This document shows positions 8,794 through 17,703 of a DNA stretch of 64,000 nucleotides, piece by piece; position 1 is the first letter of the stretch, and the number at the start of each line of letters is the position of its first letter. The position numbers were made by a program, and so were the translations under genes. The notes below the pieces were generated by a model that did not search any database, was not told the origin of the DNA, and was given only the letters and a program-made list of their open reading frames with translations. The DNA is from Hymenobacter negativus (GTDB lineage Bacteria > Bacteroidota > Bacteroidia > Cytophagales > Hymenobacteraceae). The DNA lies in contig NZ_JAGETZ010000002.1 of NCBI RefSeq assembly GCF_017571495.1, positions 372,001 through 436,000 of the forward strand, written 5' to 3'.

Positions 8794-9717
8794 ATGCCTT
8801 TCAGCCATCCTTTTTTGCAGGAAGTAGCCGAGCCAATAACTGCGGCCCGAGGGGTACGCTTGCTCCTCTGGCGCGACGACCTAGCCAGTCCCGACCTGCC
8901 CGGCAATAAGGCCCGCAAGCTCAAATACAACCTGCAGCTGGCCCGCGAGCAGGGCCACCATACACTGCTCACCTTCGGCGGGGCCTATTCCAACCACATT
9001 GCTGCTATAGCTGCAGCGGGCCGCCTGTTGAGCTTCAAAACCATCGGTCTAATTCGGGGTGATGTGCCCACCGCCGATGCGCCACTCAACCCCACGCTGA
9101 CCCAAGCTACAGCCCATGGCATGGTCTTGCACTACCTCGACCGGACTGCCTACCGCCGCCGCAACGACCCGGATTTCATCGCCGAAGCCCTGACCCGGTT
9201 TGGCCCGGCCTACGTGCTGCCGGAAGGCGGGACCAACGCGCTGGCCCTGCCCGGCTGTGCCGAGTTGGTGGCCGAAATCAGGGCAAAGGTGGCATTTGAT
9301 GCGCTGGCCGTAGCGGTGGGTACAGGGGGCACATTGGCCGGCTTGCTGCTGGGCTTGGCAGAGCAGGAGCAGGCTGTGGGCGTGGCGGCACTGAAGAACG
9401 GTGATTTTTTGCGACAGGAAGTTGATGTGCTGACGAAGCAAGCCGTTGGCCAGACCTTTAACAACTACTCCCTGCAAACCGAATATCACTTCGGTGGCTA
9501 CGCCAAACACTCAGCAGATTTGATGGCGTTTATCCGGCAGTTCCAAGCGGAACAGGGCGTATTGCTCGACCCTATCTACACCAGTAAGCTGCTTTTTGGG
9601 GTGCTGGATTTGATTGCCAAAGGATATTTTCGGCGTGGTAGTACCGTGGTGGCTATTCATACCGGCGGCTTACAGGCATGGGCAGGCTGGGAAGCTAGGT
9701 TTGGGCCGTTGGGTTAA
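8794..9717 (+). CDS. D-cysteine desulfhydrase / ACC deaminase-like PLP enzyme
   Basis: A 307-residue fold-type II pyridoxal-phosphate enzyme of the ACC deaminase/D-cysteine desulfhydrase family. The cofactor lysine is expected at K39 in the GNKARKLKY motif; the AYSNHIAA loop (residues 66-73) binds substrate and the VGTGGTLAG loop (about 168-176) binds the PLP phosphate. Sequence alone does not separate ACC deamination from D-cysteine desulfhydration; orthologues in this phylum are usually annotated either way. Its last 23 bases overlap the 3' end of the opposite-strand glycosyltransferase gene. Confidence 0.9.
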   Translation: MPFSHPFLQEVAEPITAARGVRLLLWRDDLASPDLPGNKARKLKYNLQLAREQGHHTLLTFGGAYSNHIAAIAAAGRLLSFKTIGLIRGDVPTADAPLNPTLTQATAHGMVLHYLDRTAYRRRNDPDFIAEALTRFGPAYVLPEGGTNALALPGCAELVAEIRAKVAFDALAVAVGTGGTLAGLLLGLAEQEQAVGVAALKNGDFLRQEVDVLTKQAVGQTFNNYSLQTEYHFGGYAKHSADLMAFIRQFQAEQGVLLDPIYTSKLLFGVLDLIAKGYFRRGSTVVAIHTGGLQAWAGWEARFGPLG

Positions 9718-10870
9718 CCAGGACTTGGCGACGGCCCGCCAGCTCCAGCGCAGCGAGCACGAAAACCACCGGCAGCACCGGTGCCAGAAACCGCACATCC
9801 CAATCATCCACCGTGAGCATGATGATGGCTGTTTGCAGCAGAAAGAGACCTGCCAGAAACAACCGTGCTGGCCGCCATATACTGCGCTGGCGTGCTCCCA
9901 GCACTGCCAGCCAGTAGGCCGGCCACAGCACCAGCACGCCCAGCACCCGGTGCGCCAGCGAGTAGTGCGGCTTGAGGTAGCTAATGAATACGAATAGCTT
10001 GCCTAGCATCAACCGGCCCAGGTACAGCGGGTTGTGTACTGCAAAATACAGCACCCGCATCACCGGGCCGGTGCCGGGTGGCGGCATGGCAAGCGGCGCG
10101 GTCTGGTGTACAGCCCAGAGCTGATAGCGGAAAATCAACTCGCCGCGCTGGTAGGTATCCATCAGGTAATACGTGGCGAGCTGGTGGTTGAGTGCCACCC
10201 ACAGCAAGGGCGACAGCAGCACGAGCAGCAGTAGCGCCGCCCGCCACGGCCGGCGGTCGGGGCGGCTACGCAAGGCATCGAGGCCGGCCAGGGAAGCAGC
10301 TAGTCCTGCCATAAAGCCGTTGGGCCGGGCCAGCGCGGTCAATATCAACACCACAACCAATAGGACCCAGCTCTGCCAGCCGCCTGTGCGTGCGCGGGTG
10401 AACGCGCCGAACGACAGCGCCACCAAACTAATAAACAGGGATTCCGTGAGCAGGAAAACGTTGAATTGCTGGATATCGGGCCAGGCGATGAAAAGCAGCG
10501 TAGCCAAAGCCGCCGCCCCCTGCTGCCCCACCGCCAGCCGCCGCGTGCCCCGATAAATGGCGCTGGTAGCGGCAGCCGATACCAGCATCTGCCCCGCTAC
10601 GATGCCGTTCCAGCCCAGGTCCAGCCGCAGCCAGAGGCTCTGGAAGAGCGGGTAGAGCACGTAGCGCAGGTTGTGGCCGGGGGCGAAATAACCCTGCTCG
10701 GCTATGCCGTGGGCATATTCGAGGTAGCGGGCGCTGTCGTTGGCGTAGTGCGGACCGTGGAACTTGCGTAGGTACACCAGCTGTACCAGCACCCACAGGC
10801 CCGCCAGCAGCGCCCGGTGGTGCGGCCAGAGTCGTTGGGCCAGCAAACGAAAAAGGGGAGGACGAGGCAT
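9695..10870 (-). CDS. Glycosyltransferase-like (GT-C / PMT type) membrane protein
   Basis: A 391-residue polytopic membrane protein. Around nine or ten hydrophobic helices are visible, the first being HHRALLAGLWVLVQLVYL, followed by a periplasmic loop with the acidic NDSARYLEYA motif, in the position of the first-loop Asp used by ArnT/PMT-like GT-C enzymes to bind the lipid-phosphate sugar donor. The protein is shorter than typical 500-residue members. I place the start at the ATG at 10870 (MPRPPLFRLLAQ); the frame extends to 10909 but without features. Substrate is unknown. It converges with, and overlaps by 23 bases, the PLP-enzyme gene. Confidence 0.75.
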   Translation of the reverse strand: MPRPPLFRLLAQRLWPHHRALLAGLWVLVQLVYLRKFHGPHYANDSARYLEYAHGIAEQGYFAPGHNLRYVLYPLFQSLWLRLDLGWNGIVAGQMLVSAAATSAIYRGTRRLAVGQQGAAALATLLFIAWPDIQQFNVFLLTESLFISLVALSFGAFTRARTGGWQSWVLLVVVLILTALARPNGFMAGLAASLAGLDALRSRPDRRPWRAALLLLVLLSPLLWVALNHQLATYYLMDTYQRGELIFRYQLWAVHQTAPLAMPPPGTGPVMRVLYFAVHNPLYLGRLMLGKLFVFISYLKPHYSLAHRVLGVLVLWPAYWLAVLGARQRSIWRPARLFLAGLFLLQTAIIMLTVDDWDVRFLAPVLPVVFVLAALELAGRRQVLVNPTAQT

Positions 10871-10986
10871 TGGCTGCAAAGCTAGGGGATGCATCCTCCG
10901 GTGGAACACGACGCCAAGCGGAGCATGCCATTCCCCACGGCTGCAGCCGTCTCAACGCTACGGCCGAGCCTGCGTACTTTACCCAT

Positions 10987-11622
10987 ATGAATCTAGCTCG
11001 CCTTATCCGCCGCCTTTTGCCACTGTTGTTTCTGGTTGGCTTGGGATGGTTTCTCTGGAAAAAAGTGGGCCCCACGCTCGCCGGCCTCAACCCGCTGAAT
11101 GCAGAGCCCAAAGTCACCGTTACGCATAACACCGTTCTCACCCAGGTTGAGGCCCTGGGCAAGCTGGAGCTGGTACGCTACAAGTTTAAAGACATCGTGG
11201 AATACCGCCGGGCCAGCCGCTACCCGCTGCTGCCCGATGCCAAAGTAGCCCTCGTGGTAGGCGGCGAAGCTATTGGCTGCCTCGACCTCCGCAAAATCCG
11301 CCCGCAGGATGTTGTGTTCGAAGGCGACTCCATTGTGCGATTGTCCCTTCCGGCGCCTGAGCTGTGTTCCTTCCAGGTAAACCACGACCAGAGCCGCGTC
11401 TTTAGCACTGAAAATGGCTTTTTTCAGGATGCTGACCTTGTAGACCAAGGCTACAAGTACGCCGAGAAGCAGGTGCGCAATGCCGCGCTGCAATCCGGCA
11501 TTCTGGCCGAAACCCAGCGCAACGCTGAGCAGATATTGGTGCCCATGTTGCGCACCCTCACCGGCCGCCGCGTGATAGTGGGCCAGCAACTGCTGATGCC
11601 GAAGGCGGGACCGAAACAGTAG
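10987..11622 (+). CDS. DUF4230 domain-containing protein
   Basis: A 211-residue protein with an N-terminal signal anchor (LIRRLLPLLFLVGLGWFLW, about residues 5-23) and a DUF4230 domain (about residues 45-200: VTHNTVLTQVEALGKLELVRY, KVALVVGGEAIGCLDLRKI, ISLPAPEL-like strand, and a C-terminal amphipathic helix with EKQVRNAALQSGILAETQRNAEQIL). The domain has no known biochemical function and the protein is predicted to be anchored in the inner membrane facing the periplasm. The ATG at 10987 is preceded within 5 bases by a TACTTTAC box. Confidence 0.85.
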   Translation: MNLARLIRRLLPLLFLVGLGWFLWKKVGPTLAGLNPLNAEPKVTVTHNTVLTQVEALGKLELVRYKFKDIVEYRRASRYPLLPDAKVALVVGGEAIGCLDLRKIRPQDVVFEGDSIVRLSLPAPELCSFQVNHDQSRVFSTENGFFQDADLVDQGYKYAEKQVRNAALQSGILAETQRNAEQILVPMLRTLTGRRVIVGQQLLMPKAGPKQ

Positions 11623-12076
11623 CTTCCTCGTCAGCCATATAACTCCTGCCGAAGCTCACGCCTTGCTACTGGCCCATGCCGGGGCCTGCCCCAATCCCGA
11701 CCACCCCAAGTTTGCGGACGGCTTTCTGGGTATGCTCCGGCCTTACCATGGATTGCAGGAGCACAACTTCCACGAAATCATGCAGGTATTGCGTGCGGTT
11801 GCCCCAAACCTGCAGGAGGCAGTCATCGACCAGGAGCTCATCAGCGCTTTGTGAGGCATTTGTCATTTCGGCCGTGCCTGGGCTTTGAAAACCGGGAGCA
11901 TGCTCCAACGGAATGACCTGATTACTGCTGCCGATGCTGACCGCCTGAGCGGATGGCTCAACATCATCTCCTATGCCGTGGCTTGCTTAATGGATGACTC
12001 CGGCCCGGAAGAAGCTTTTCAGCCCTACGACTTTTACGTGGCCGAAGCTCAGAGTTCGGCTTCAGCACCGAATTAG
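11618..12076 (+). pseudogene. Broken gene of unknown function (in-frame nonsense codon)
   Basis: One reading frame runs from about 11618 to the TAA ending at 12076, interrupted by a single TGA at 11852-11854. The first half reads as a helical protein (SHITPAEAHALLLAHAG, FADGFLGMLRPYHGLQEHNF, FHEIMQVLRAVAPNLQEAVI) ending DQELISAL; the second continues GICHFGRAWALKTGSM then LQRNDLITAADADRLSGW and NIISYAVACLMDDSGPEEAF. The most economical explanation is a TGG (Trp) to TGA change within an otherwise intact frame. No start codon with a convincing ribosome-binding site was found; the frame runs into the end of the DUF4230 gene, so the 5' end may also be lost. I do not recognise the family. Selenocysteine readthrough or two small genes are less likely. 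Confidence 0.6.
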
Positions 12077-12078
12077 GG

Positions 12079-12585
12079 TTATTCATCGTCCTCCGGCACC
12101 TTGCCCAGCTCATCGAGCGCGATTTTTATCAGGTCTTGCTCATACCCTTTGCCGGTTAGGTACTGCGAGATTTTCATGCGACGGACGCGCGGGTTCTTCT
12201 CCTTTTCCTGGCGGTCTTTCTTCTCGGCAATGTCGACCAGATTCTGGTAGTATTCTTCGCCGTCGATTTCTTTCATGCCCGACTTGATGCAGTACTCGCT
12301 GATGCCTTTCTGCTTGAGCTCCTGCATGATGCGACGGCGCCCCCACTTCTTGTGGCGGTAGTGGCCGCGCACGAAGGCCTGGGCAAACCGCTCCTCATCC
12401 AACAGCTTTTCGCGGCTCAGGCGGATGATGATTTCGCCAGCTTCGTCCTCGTCTAGGCCATAGGATTTTAGCTTTTGCTCTACCTCTTTTTGGGTGCGCT
12501 CCTGATAGGCGCAGAAGGCGGCGATTTTCTGTAGGGCTTCGCCAGGCGTGTATTGCTTGGGCGCTTTGTCGGGGTTTTTAAACAC
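12079..12585 (-). CDS. recX: Regulatory protein RecX
   Basis: A 168-residue helical protein of the RecX family, which binds RecA filaments and tempers recombination and SOS induction. Three-helix RecX repeats are visible: EALQKIAAFCAYQERTQKEV at residues 15-34, LDEERFAQAFVRGHYRHKKWGRRRI at 62-86 and a third unit near DRQEKEKNPRVRRMKISQYLTGKGYE. Translation starts at GTG. The stop codon is within 3 bases of the end of the broken gene on the other strand. No recA is nearby. Confidence 0.92.
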   Translation of the reverse strand: MFKNPDKAPKQYTPGEALQKIAAFCAYQERTQKEVEQKLKSYGLDEDEAGEIIIRLSREKLLDEERFAQAFVRGHYRHKKWGRRRIMQELKQKGISEYCIKSGMKEIDGEEYYQNLVDIAEKKDRQEKEKNPRVRRMKISQYLTGKGYEQDLIKIALDELGKVPEDDE

Positions 12586-12933
12586 GGAGCGAGGGAAATG
12601 AAGCGGATGCGTGTGCGGTACGAGGGCGTTGCCAGGGGCATTAGGTACTACGCAAGTTCGTGCGTCATCATTCCGTTTGAGCGCGTTTCAATTCAAAAAA
12701 TGCCTAAGTAGCTGCTGGCTAATGCAGTGGTTTAGGTAGTGCTCAGATGCAGCTATTGCGCCTTAAGCTGGGCTATAACTATTTGTGGGATAATGTTTTG
12801 CGCATTGATTTGGCTACGGGTTTTTACTGAAACAGGTCCGTCTTTTTACTCATTTTGGGCACGAATCAAATGCCTGCCGGAGGGTGGAGGCGTAGATGGG
12901 GAAGTTCTTCCATACATCAACTTTTCCAATCTT
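12586..12933. other. Intergenic region upstream of ferritin-like genes
   Basis: About 350 bases between divergent recX and the first ferritin-like gene. It is more AT-rich than the flanks around 12760-12860 and likely contains both promoters. An open frame extends here from 12739 into the ferritin-like gene, but it lacks a signal and I see no reason to use it. No operator palindrome stood out. Confidence 0.4.
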
Positions 12934-13698
12934 ATGCACAACCAATCCAATTCCCCGGTGGCTCCCACCGCGGCGGCCGGCGGCTTGCTTACTACAGTCG
13001 CACGGCGCTCATTTCTTCGGTACACGGGTGCCAGCCTAGCCGTGGGCGGCCTGCTGCTGACCGGCTGCTCCGATGACGACGACGATATCGTTGACCCAAC
13101 CGCCAATTTTACCGACGTGGGCTCCGACGATTTCGGGATTCTTAACTACGCCTATGCGCTTGAGCAGTTGGAGGCGGCGTTCTACGCGCAGGTGGTAGCC
13201 GGAGGCGCAGGGACCTTTTTTGCAGGTGCTACGGCTGCTGAGAAAGCTATTCTAACCGATATCCGCGACCACGAAGCTATCCATGCTGCGTTCTTCAAAG
13301 CGGCGCTGGGCGCTAAGGCCCTTCCGGCCCGGGTCCCCGATTTTAGCAGCATCGATTTTAACGTGCGTACAGCCCCCAACGCGGCTAAAATAGGCGTGCT
13401 TGATGCCGCCAAAGCATTTGAGGACTTAGGGGTGGCGGCCTACAACGGCGCGGGCCGCTTCGTGCAGGATGCCAACAACCTGGCGTTGGCGGGCAAAATA
13501 GTGTCGGTCGAAGCCCGGCATGCTGCCGCCATTAGGGAGCTCTTGAGCCCCAACACCTTCGTGTTCTCCGATGTGGTAGACATCGACCCAAATTCAGGTA
13601 CGGGCATGGAGCGTTCCAAGCGCCCACCGCAAGTGCTGGAAATCGCCAATAAATACCTGGCGGAAGGCTCTAAGCTGCGTGCCCCAAGCTTCGCTTAA
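12934..13698 (+). CDS. Tat-signal lipoprotein with ferritin-like domain (first of pair)
   Basis: A 254-residue exported protein. The N terminus has a twin-arginine motif (ARRSFLRYTGAS, about residues 24-35), a hydrophobic stretch and a lipobox LLLTGC followed by an acidic SDDDDDIVD run, so it is probably a Tat-exported lipoprotein. The rest is a four-helix ferritin-like domain: NYAYALEQLEAAFYAQV, DIRDHEAIHAAFFKAAL, AKAFEDLGVAAYNGAG and VSVEARHAAAIREL supply the Glu and ExxH ligands expected for a di-iron site. Such proteins are annotated 'ferritin-like domain' or desiccation-associated PCC13-62-like. The ATG at 12934 is chosen because the Tat signal follows. A second such gene lies 47 bases downstream. 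Confidence 0.85.
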   Translation: MHNQSNSPVAPTAAAGGLLTTVARRSFLRYTGASLAVGGLLLTGCSDDDDDIVDPTANFTDVGSDDFGILNYAYALEQLEAAFYAQVVAGGAGTFFAGATAAEKAILTDIRDHEAIHAAFFKAALGAKALPARVPDFSSIDFNVRTAPNAAKIGVLDAAKAFEDLGVAAYNGAGRFVQDANNLALAGKIVSVEARHAAAIRELLSPNTFVFSDVVDIDPNSGTGMERSKRPPQVLEIANKYLAEGSKLRAPSFA

Positions 13699-13745
13699 GT
13701 AGCTAATTTACTGCAGCCTTTCACTCTCAAATCTTCGTTTGCATC

Positions 13746-14732
13746 ATGGATTTTTTTCAAATTATTTCCGATATCGCCAAAGTAGACCCCGAAGTTTACG
13801 ACCGGTTGGACCCGCGCCGCCAAGTGTTCCGTAACTTCATGAGCTATGGCAAAAAGGTGACGGCGACGGCCCTGCCGTTGGCTCTAGGCTCCATTTTCAA
13901 CAAGGCCTATGGCCAAAGCGCTGGCTCACTTCCCGACCCAGTGAAAGCGGTACTGAGACTCGCATTACAGCTTGAATACCTAGAGTTCTTTTTTTACGAC
14001 ACCGCCCTAAACTCCGGCAACTTGCTGGCTGGCGAACCCAGAGCCGCCATCCAAATTATCCTCAACGACGAAAAGCTTCACATCAAGTCCTTGCGGGGCC
14101 TACTTGGCGAAACCGATGCGGGTCCGGCCCTGACGCGCAACGATTTTGACTACACTGGTGCTCAAAGTGGCTCGCCCACACCCCGCCCGGCACTGTTCCC
14201 CGCTCTCGGCGCGACTTTTACCGACTTAGGCCAGTTCTATACTGCGTCTCAGGGGTTTGTTGATACAGGGGTTCGGGCATACAAAGGTGGAGCTCCCATC
14301 CTGATGACGGCCTCCAACAAAGATGTTCTCGAAGCTGGCCTCAACATTCACTCCGTGGAGGCCCGGCACTCGTCGCGCATCCGCTCATTGCGGCGCGGGG
14401 GAATACAAAGCACCACCGCCCCCAAAAGCTGGATTACGCCCGATGAGGTAGGCACTCCAGTACCGCTTCCCAATAATGGGGTTCCTAACTCGCCTAGCGT
14501 AGTAGGTCCGTACAATGCTGGTAATCCGCCTGCTATTACTACCCCAGCTGCGAGCTATCCGGCCGAAGACAACGTAATTCAGGGCGCTGCTCCCGGCGTG
14601 AACGTGCAAACAGTAGCCCCCGGAGTATCTGCTACCGCCGGCGCCGAAGCATTCGACGAGCCGCTGGATGCGCAAACGGTGAAGGCCATTGCGAAAAACT
14701 TTGCCCGGGTGCCGAGCGCACTGTTTAACTAA
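13746..14732 (+). CDS. Ferritin-like domain protein (second of pair)
   Basis: A 328-residue protein with the same helical plan as the upstream gene: LQLEYLEFFFYDTALNSG, LNDEKLHIKSLRGLLGE, FTDLGQFYTASQGFVDTGVRAYKG and IHSVEARHSSRIRSLR carry Glu, ExxH and ExxxxH-type metal ligands. The N terminus has RRQVFRNFMSYGKKVTATALPLALGSIF ending in AYGQSA, which resembles an atypical Tat signal set about 20 residues in. A C-terminal extension of about 100 residues after the fold is rich in Pro, Gly and Asn and looks unstructured. The pair probably forms one transcription unit; role in iron handling or oxidative and desiccation stress is inferred from the family. Confidence 0.83.
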   Translation: MDFFQIISDIAKVDPEVYDRLDPRRQVFRNFMSYGKKVTATALPLALGSIFNKAYGQSAGSLPDPVKAVLRLALQLEYLEFFFYDTALNSGNLLAGEPRAAIQIILNDEKLHIKSLRGLLGETDAGPALTRNDFDYTGAQSGSPTPRPALFPALGATFTDLGQFYTASQGFVDTGVRAYKGGAPILMTASNKDVLEAGLNIHSVEARHSSRIRSLRRGGIQSTTAPKSWITPDEVGTPVPLPNNGVPNSPSVVGPYNAGNPPAITTPAASYPAEDNVIQGAAPGVNVQTVAPGVSATAGAEAFDEPLDAQTVKAIAKNFARVPSALFN

Positions 14733-14773
14733 CCTGTAATGGGTGCTTTAGATTGATTTCAGCCTCAGTGGCG

Positions 14774-14851
14774 AGTAGCGCGAACTCTCAGTGCGCATCC
14801 CTGCACCGTTTAGTAGTCATTCCAAGACGCGAACTGAAAGTTCGTGCTACT
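14774..14851. repeat. Imperfect inverted repeat (19-bp arms, 2 mismatches)
   Basis: Left arm AGTAGCGCGAACTCTCAGT (14774-14792) matches the complement of 14833-14851 at 17 of 19 positions, around a 40-base loop. It sits between the ferritin-like pair and the following terminator. It resembles a small dispersed palindrome rather than a terminator. Confidence 0.6.
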
Positions 14852-14898
14852 GACCGGCCGGTACATTGGTGCTGAAACTGCTCTAGTAATTGTTTTTG

Positions 14899-14928
14899 GA
14901 AAAGGCAGCCCTCCCGGCTGCCTTTTTT
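14899..14928 (+). terminator. Intrinsic terminator after ferritin-like genes
   Basis: Arms AAAGGCAGCC (14901-14910) and GGCTGCCTTT (14916-14925) with a 5-base loop and a run of six T. It would end the ferritin-like transcript. Confidence 0.85.
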
Positions 14929-15044
14929 GCGTCTGCTAACAGGAAGAGTTAGCTGTTGCATAGGCAACCCTTCTGCTTCAACTAGCATCCAAAGCAGGCG
15001 GGCCGTAACTTGCCCCTGGCCCTTCTCCGCCTTTCTGCTTTCTT

Positions 15045-17693
15045 ATGCTCGTCAGTACTCTGCGCTCAATTCTCCTGGCTTTACTGCTGATTAGCGGGCC
15101 GCTGTTCAGCCATGCTGGTGTTATCAAAGGCAAAGTGAGCGGGGCTAACAGCGAGGGGCTGGCGTTTGCCAACGTGGCGGTGCGCGGCTCGGCCACCAGC
15201 ACCGGCGCCAACGACCAGGGCCAGTTCCAGCTGCGGCTGCCGGCTGGGCAATACGAACTGGTGTTCCAATACGTGGGCTATAAGCCGCAGGTGCAGCCCG
15301 TGCGCGTGCCGGGCGGCGACTCCACGCTCACCGTCAACATCACTCTTCAAGCCGAAGCCTACAACCTAGGCGAAGTGCTGGTGAAATCCACCGACCGTGA
15401 CCCGGCCTACGCCATTATTCAGCAGGCGCAGCAGTGGCGTGCCTACTACCGGCGCGAGGCCGCGGCCTATCAGGCGCGCATCTACATCAAGTCGCAGATA
15501 CGGCTGAAGGAAACGCCGGGCAAAATAATGGGCCTGTTTAAGGTCGGGCCTGACCTCAAGCCCGGCATTCTGTACCTGTCCGAAAGCCTGTCCGACATCA
15601 GCTTCACCCAGCCCAACGTGGTGAAGGAGCGCATGATAAGCAGCCGCGTGAGTGGCGACTCGCGGGGCCTGAGTTTCAACCGGGCCAGTGCTGGGCGCAA
15701 CCTGAGCTTTTACGAGAACCTGATAAAGCCGCCTATTTCGGAGCGGGGCTACGTGTCGCCCATCGCGGCCAATGCCATGCTGTTCTACAAGTACGAACTG
15801 GTGGGCAGCACCCCGCAGGGCGGCGAAACGGTGCACAAAATCCGGGTCATTCCGCGCCGCCGCACCGACCCGGTTTTTTCGGGTTACGTCTACATCGTGG
15901 AAGGTACCTGGCGCATTCACTCCGTCGATTTAGCGCTGGACAAAGACGCCCAGATTGACTACGTCGACGAGTTGCACCTCAAGCAGCAGTACGCGCCTGC
16001 CCCCGGTAATGCCAACGTGTGGCTCATTCAGTCGCAGCAGGTCACGGCCGAGCTTTCGGGTTTGGGCTTCAAAGGTTCGGCTTACAGTACGGCCGTGCTT
16101 TCCAACTATAACCACGTAGTATCTACCTACCCCGCGCCGCCCGTAGCCAAAGCCGCGCCACCGGTGGTAGTTGAGGGAAAGGAACCAGCCCCCGTAGGCC
16201 AGGAAACTGCGGCCCAAATCCGTAAGCGCAAGCCCAACCTCAGCGGCCTCAACCGGCAAGTGCGCAAGCAGGTGAAGAAAGCCCAGCGCGACTCGCTCAA
16301 AACCGACCTCTTCGCCCAGATGCCGCGCGGTGAGGTACAGCTGATTGAGAAAGGCGTGAACGAGCGCGACTCGGCTTATTGGGACAGCATACGCCCGGTG
16401 CCCCTCACGGCCGAGGAGAAAAAAGACTACCACGTAAAAGACAGCACCGAAGTCATCCGCCGCTCGCGCCCCTACCAGGACTCGATGGACCGCAAGCGCA
16501 ACGAGTTTGAACCGATAAGCCTGCTGCTGGGCGGCTACACCTACCTCAACAGCTTCCGCAAACGCTCGTTCTACATCCTGCCGGTGTCGCAGATTTTCCA
16601 GTACAATACCGTGGAGGGAGCCGTGCTCAATGCCCAGGCTACCTTCCGTCAGCGCACCGATGACCGGCGGTTTTTTACCCTCACGCCTGTGCTGCGCTAC
16701 GGTTTCAGCAGCAACGAGCTCAATCCCAGCCTGGGTGCAACCTGGCAGCTGCACCCAGCCAAGCTCAAGCAAATCAGTTTGGTAGCGGGCCGAACAATTG
16801 AGAATTTTGATAAGAACTCACAGCTAACTCCGCTCATTAACACGGTATATACGCTGCTCGACAACCGCAATTATGCCAAGCTCTATCGCCGCGATGGGGC
16901 TGAGTTTTCCTTCCTTACCGAGCCCATCAATGGCCTGAACCTGCGCGCCAGTGCTGCCTATTTTGACCGCCACGAGCTGTACAACACCACCGACCGGCTC
17001 ATTCATGATGTGAAAGGCCGGGCCTTCACCAACAATCACCCGGTGAGCGACGAACTGTCCGATACCGGGTTCGGCCGCAGTCGCATTGCCACCGTGGGCC
17101 TCTCGCTCGACTACCGGCCGGGCACGCGCTACATCAACCGGCCCGATGGCAAGTTCAACCTCGGTTCGAAGTGGCCGACCTTCAACGTGCAGGGGCGCAT
17201 GGCCATTCCGCACCTGCTGGGAGCCGATGTGCGCTACATGCTGCTACAAGCCGGCGTGCGAGACAACCTCTCGTTGGGCCTGCTGGGCAACAGCAGCTTC
17301 CGCGTGAATGTGGGCGGTTTTGTAGGCAAGCAGGAAAGCATGACATTCATCGATTATCGCCATTTTTCTGGCAACCAGACCATTCTCTCCGGCAACTTCA
17401 GCGAATTCCAGCTGCTGGACTACTACCGCTTCAGCACCAACAACACCTACCTCGAAGCCCATTACGACCACCATTTCAATGGCTTCTTCTTCGATAAGGT
17501 CCCATTGCTGCGCAAGCTGAAGTGGCAGGAAGTCGGCTCCTTCAACTACCTCACCACGCCCCAGGCCGGCCACTACGTGGAGCTGGGCGCAGGCATCGAG
17601 CACATCCTGAAAGTAGTGCGGGTGGACTTTTATACTGCCCTGCAAAGCGGCCAGCGGCTGGGCACCGGCTTCCGGGTAGGGGTAGGTTTCTAG
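15045..17693 (+). CDS. DUF5686 / carboxypeptidase-like regulatory domain outer-membrane protein
   Basis: An 882-residue protein with a signal peptide (SILLALLLISGPLFSHA), an N-terminal carboxypeptidase D regulatory-like beta-sandwich (about residues 28-110: GVIKGKVSG, NVAVRGSATSTGANDQGQF, YELVFQYVGYKPQ) and a long DUF5686 region predicted to form a beta-barrel with alternating aromatic strands to the C-terminal GTGFRVGVGF. A charged linker (about residues 365-500) with many RKxx motifs lies between the two. In Bacteroidota such proteins are outer-membrane barrels related to TonB-dependent receptors but without a plug; substrate unknown. It ends 10 bases from the convergent amidohydrolase gene. 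Confidence 0.88.
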   Translation: MLVSTLRSILLALLLISGPLFSHAGVIKGKVSGANSEGLAFANVAVRGSATSTGANDQGQFQLRLPAGQYELVFQYVGYKPQVQPVRVPGGDSTLTVNITLQAEAYNLGEVLVKSTDRDPAYAIIQQAQQWRAYYRREAAAYQARIYIKSQIRLKETPGKIMGLFKVGPDLKPGILYLSESLSDISFTQPNVVKERMISSRVSGDSRGLSFNRASAGRNLSFYENLIKPPISERGYVSPIAANAMLFYKYELVGSTPQGGETVHKIRVIPRRRTDPVFSGYVYIVEGTWRIHSVDLALDKDAQIDYVDELHLKQQYAPAPGNANVWLIQSQQVTAELSGLGFKGSAYSTAVLSNYNHVVSTYPAPPVAKAAPPVVVEGKEPAPVGQETAAQIRKRKPNLSGLNRQVRKQVKKAQRDSLKTDLFAQMPRGEVQLIEKGVNERDSAYWDSIRPVPLTAEEKKDYHVKDSTEVIRRSRPYQDSMDRKRNEFEPISLLLGGYTYLNSFRKRSFYILPVSQIFQYNTVEGAVLNAQATFRQRTDDRRFFTLTPVLRYGFSSNELNPSLGATWQLHPAKLKQISLVAGRTIENFDKNSQLTPLINTVYTLLDNRNYAKLYRRDGAEFSFLTEPINGLNLRASAAYFDRHELYNTTDRLIHDVKGRAFTNNHPVSDELSDTGFGRSRIATVGLSLDYRPGTRYINRPDGKFNLGSKWPTFNVQGRMAIPHLLGADVRYMLLQAGVRDNLSLGLLGNSSFRVNVGGFVGKQESMTFIDYRHFSGNQTILSGNFSEFQLLDYYRFSTNNTYLEAHYDHHFNGFFFDKVPLLRKLKWQEVGSFNYLTTPQAGHYVELGAGIEHILKVVRVDFYTALQSGQRLGTGFRVGVGF

Positions 17694-17703
17694 ACCCCGG
17701 AAT

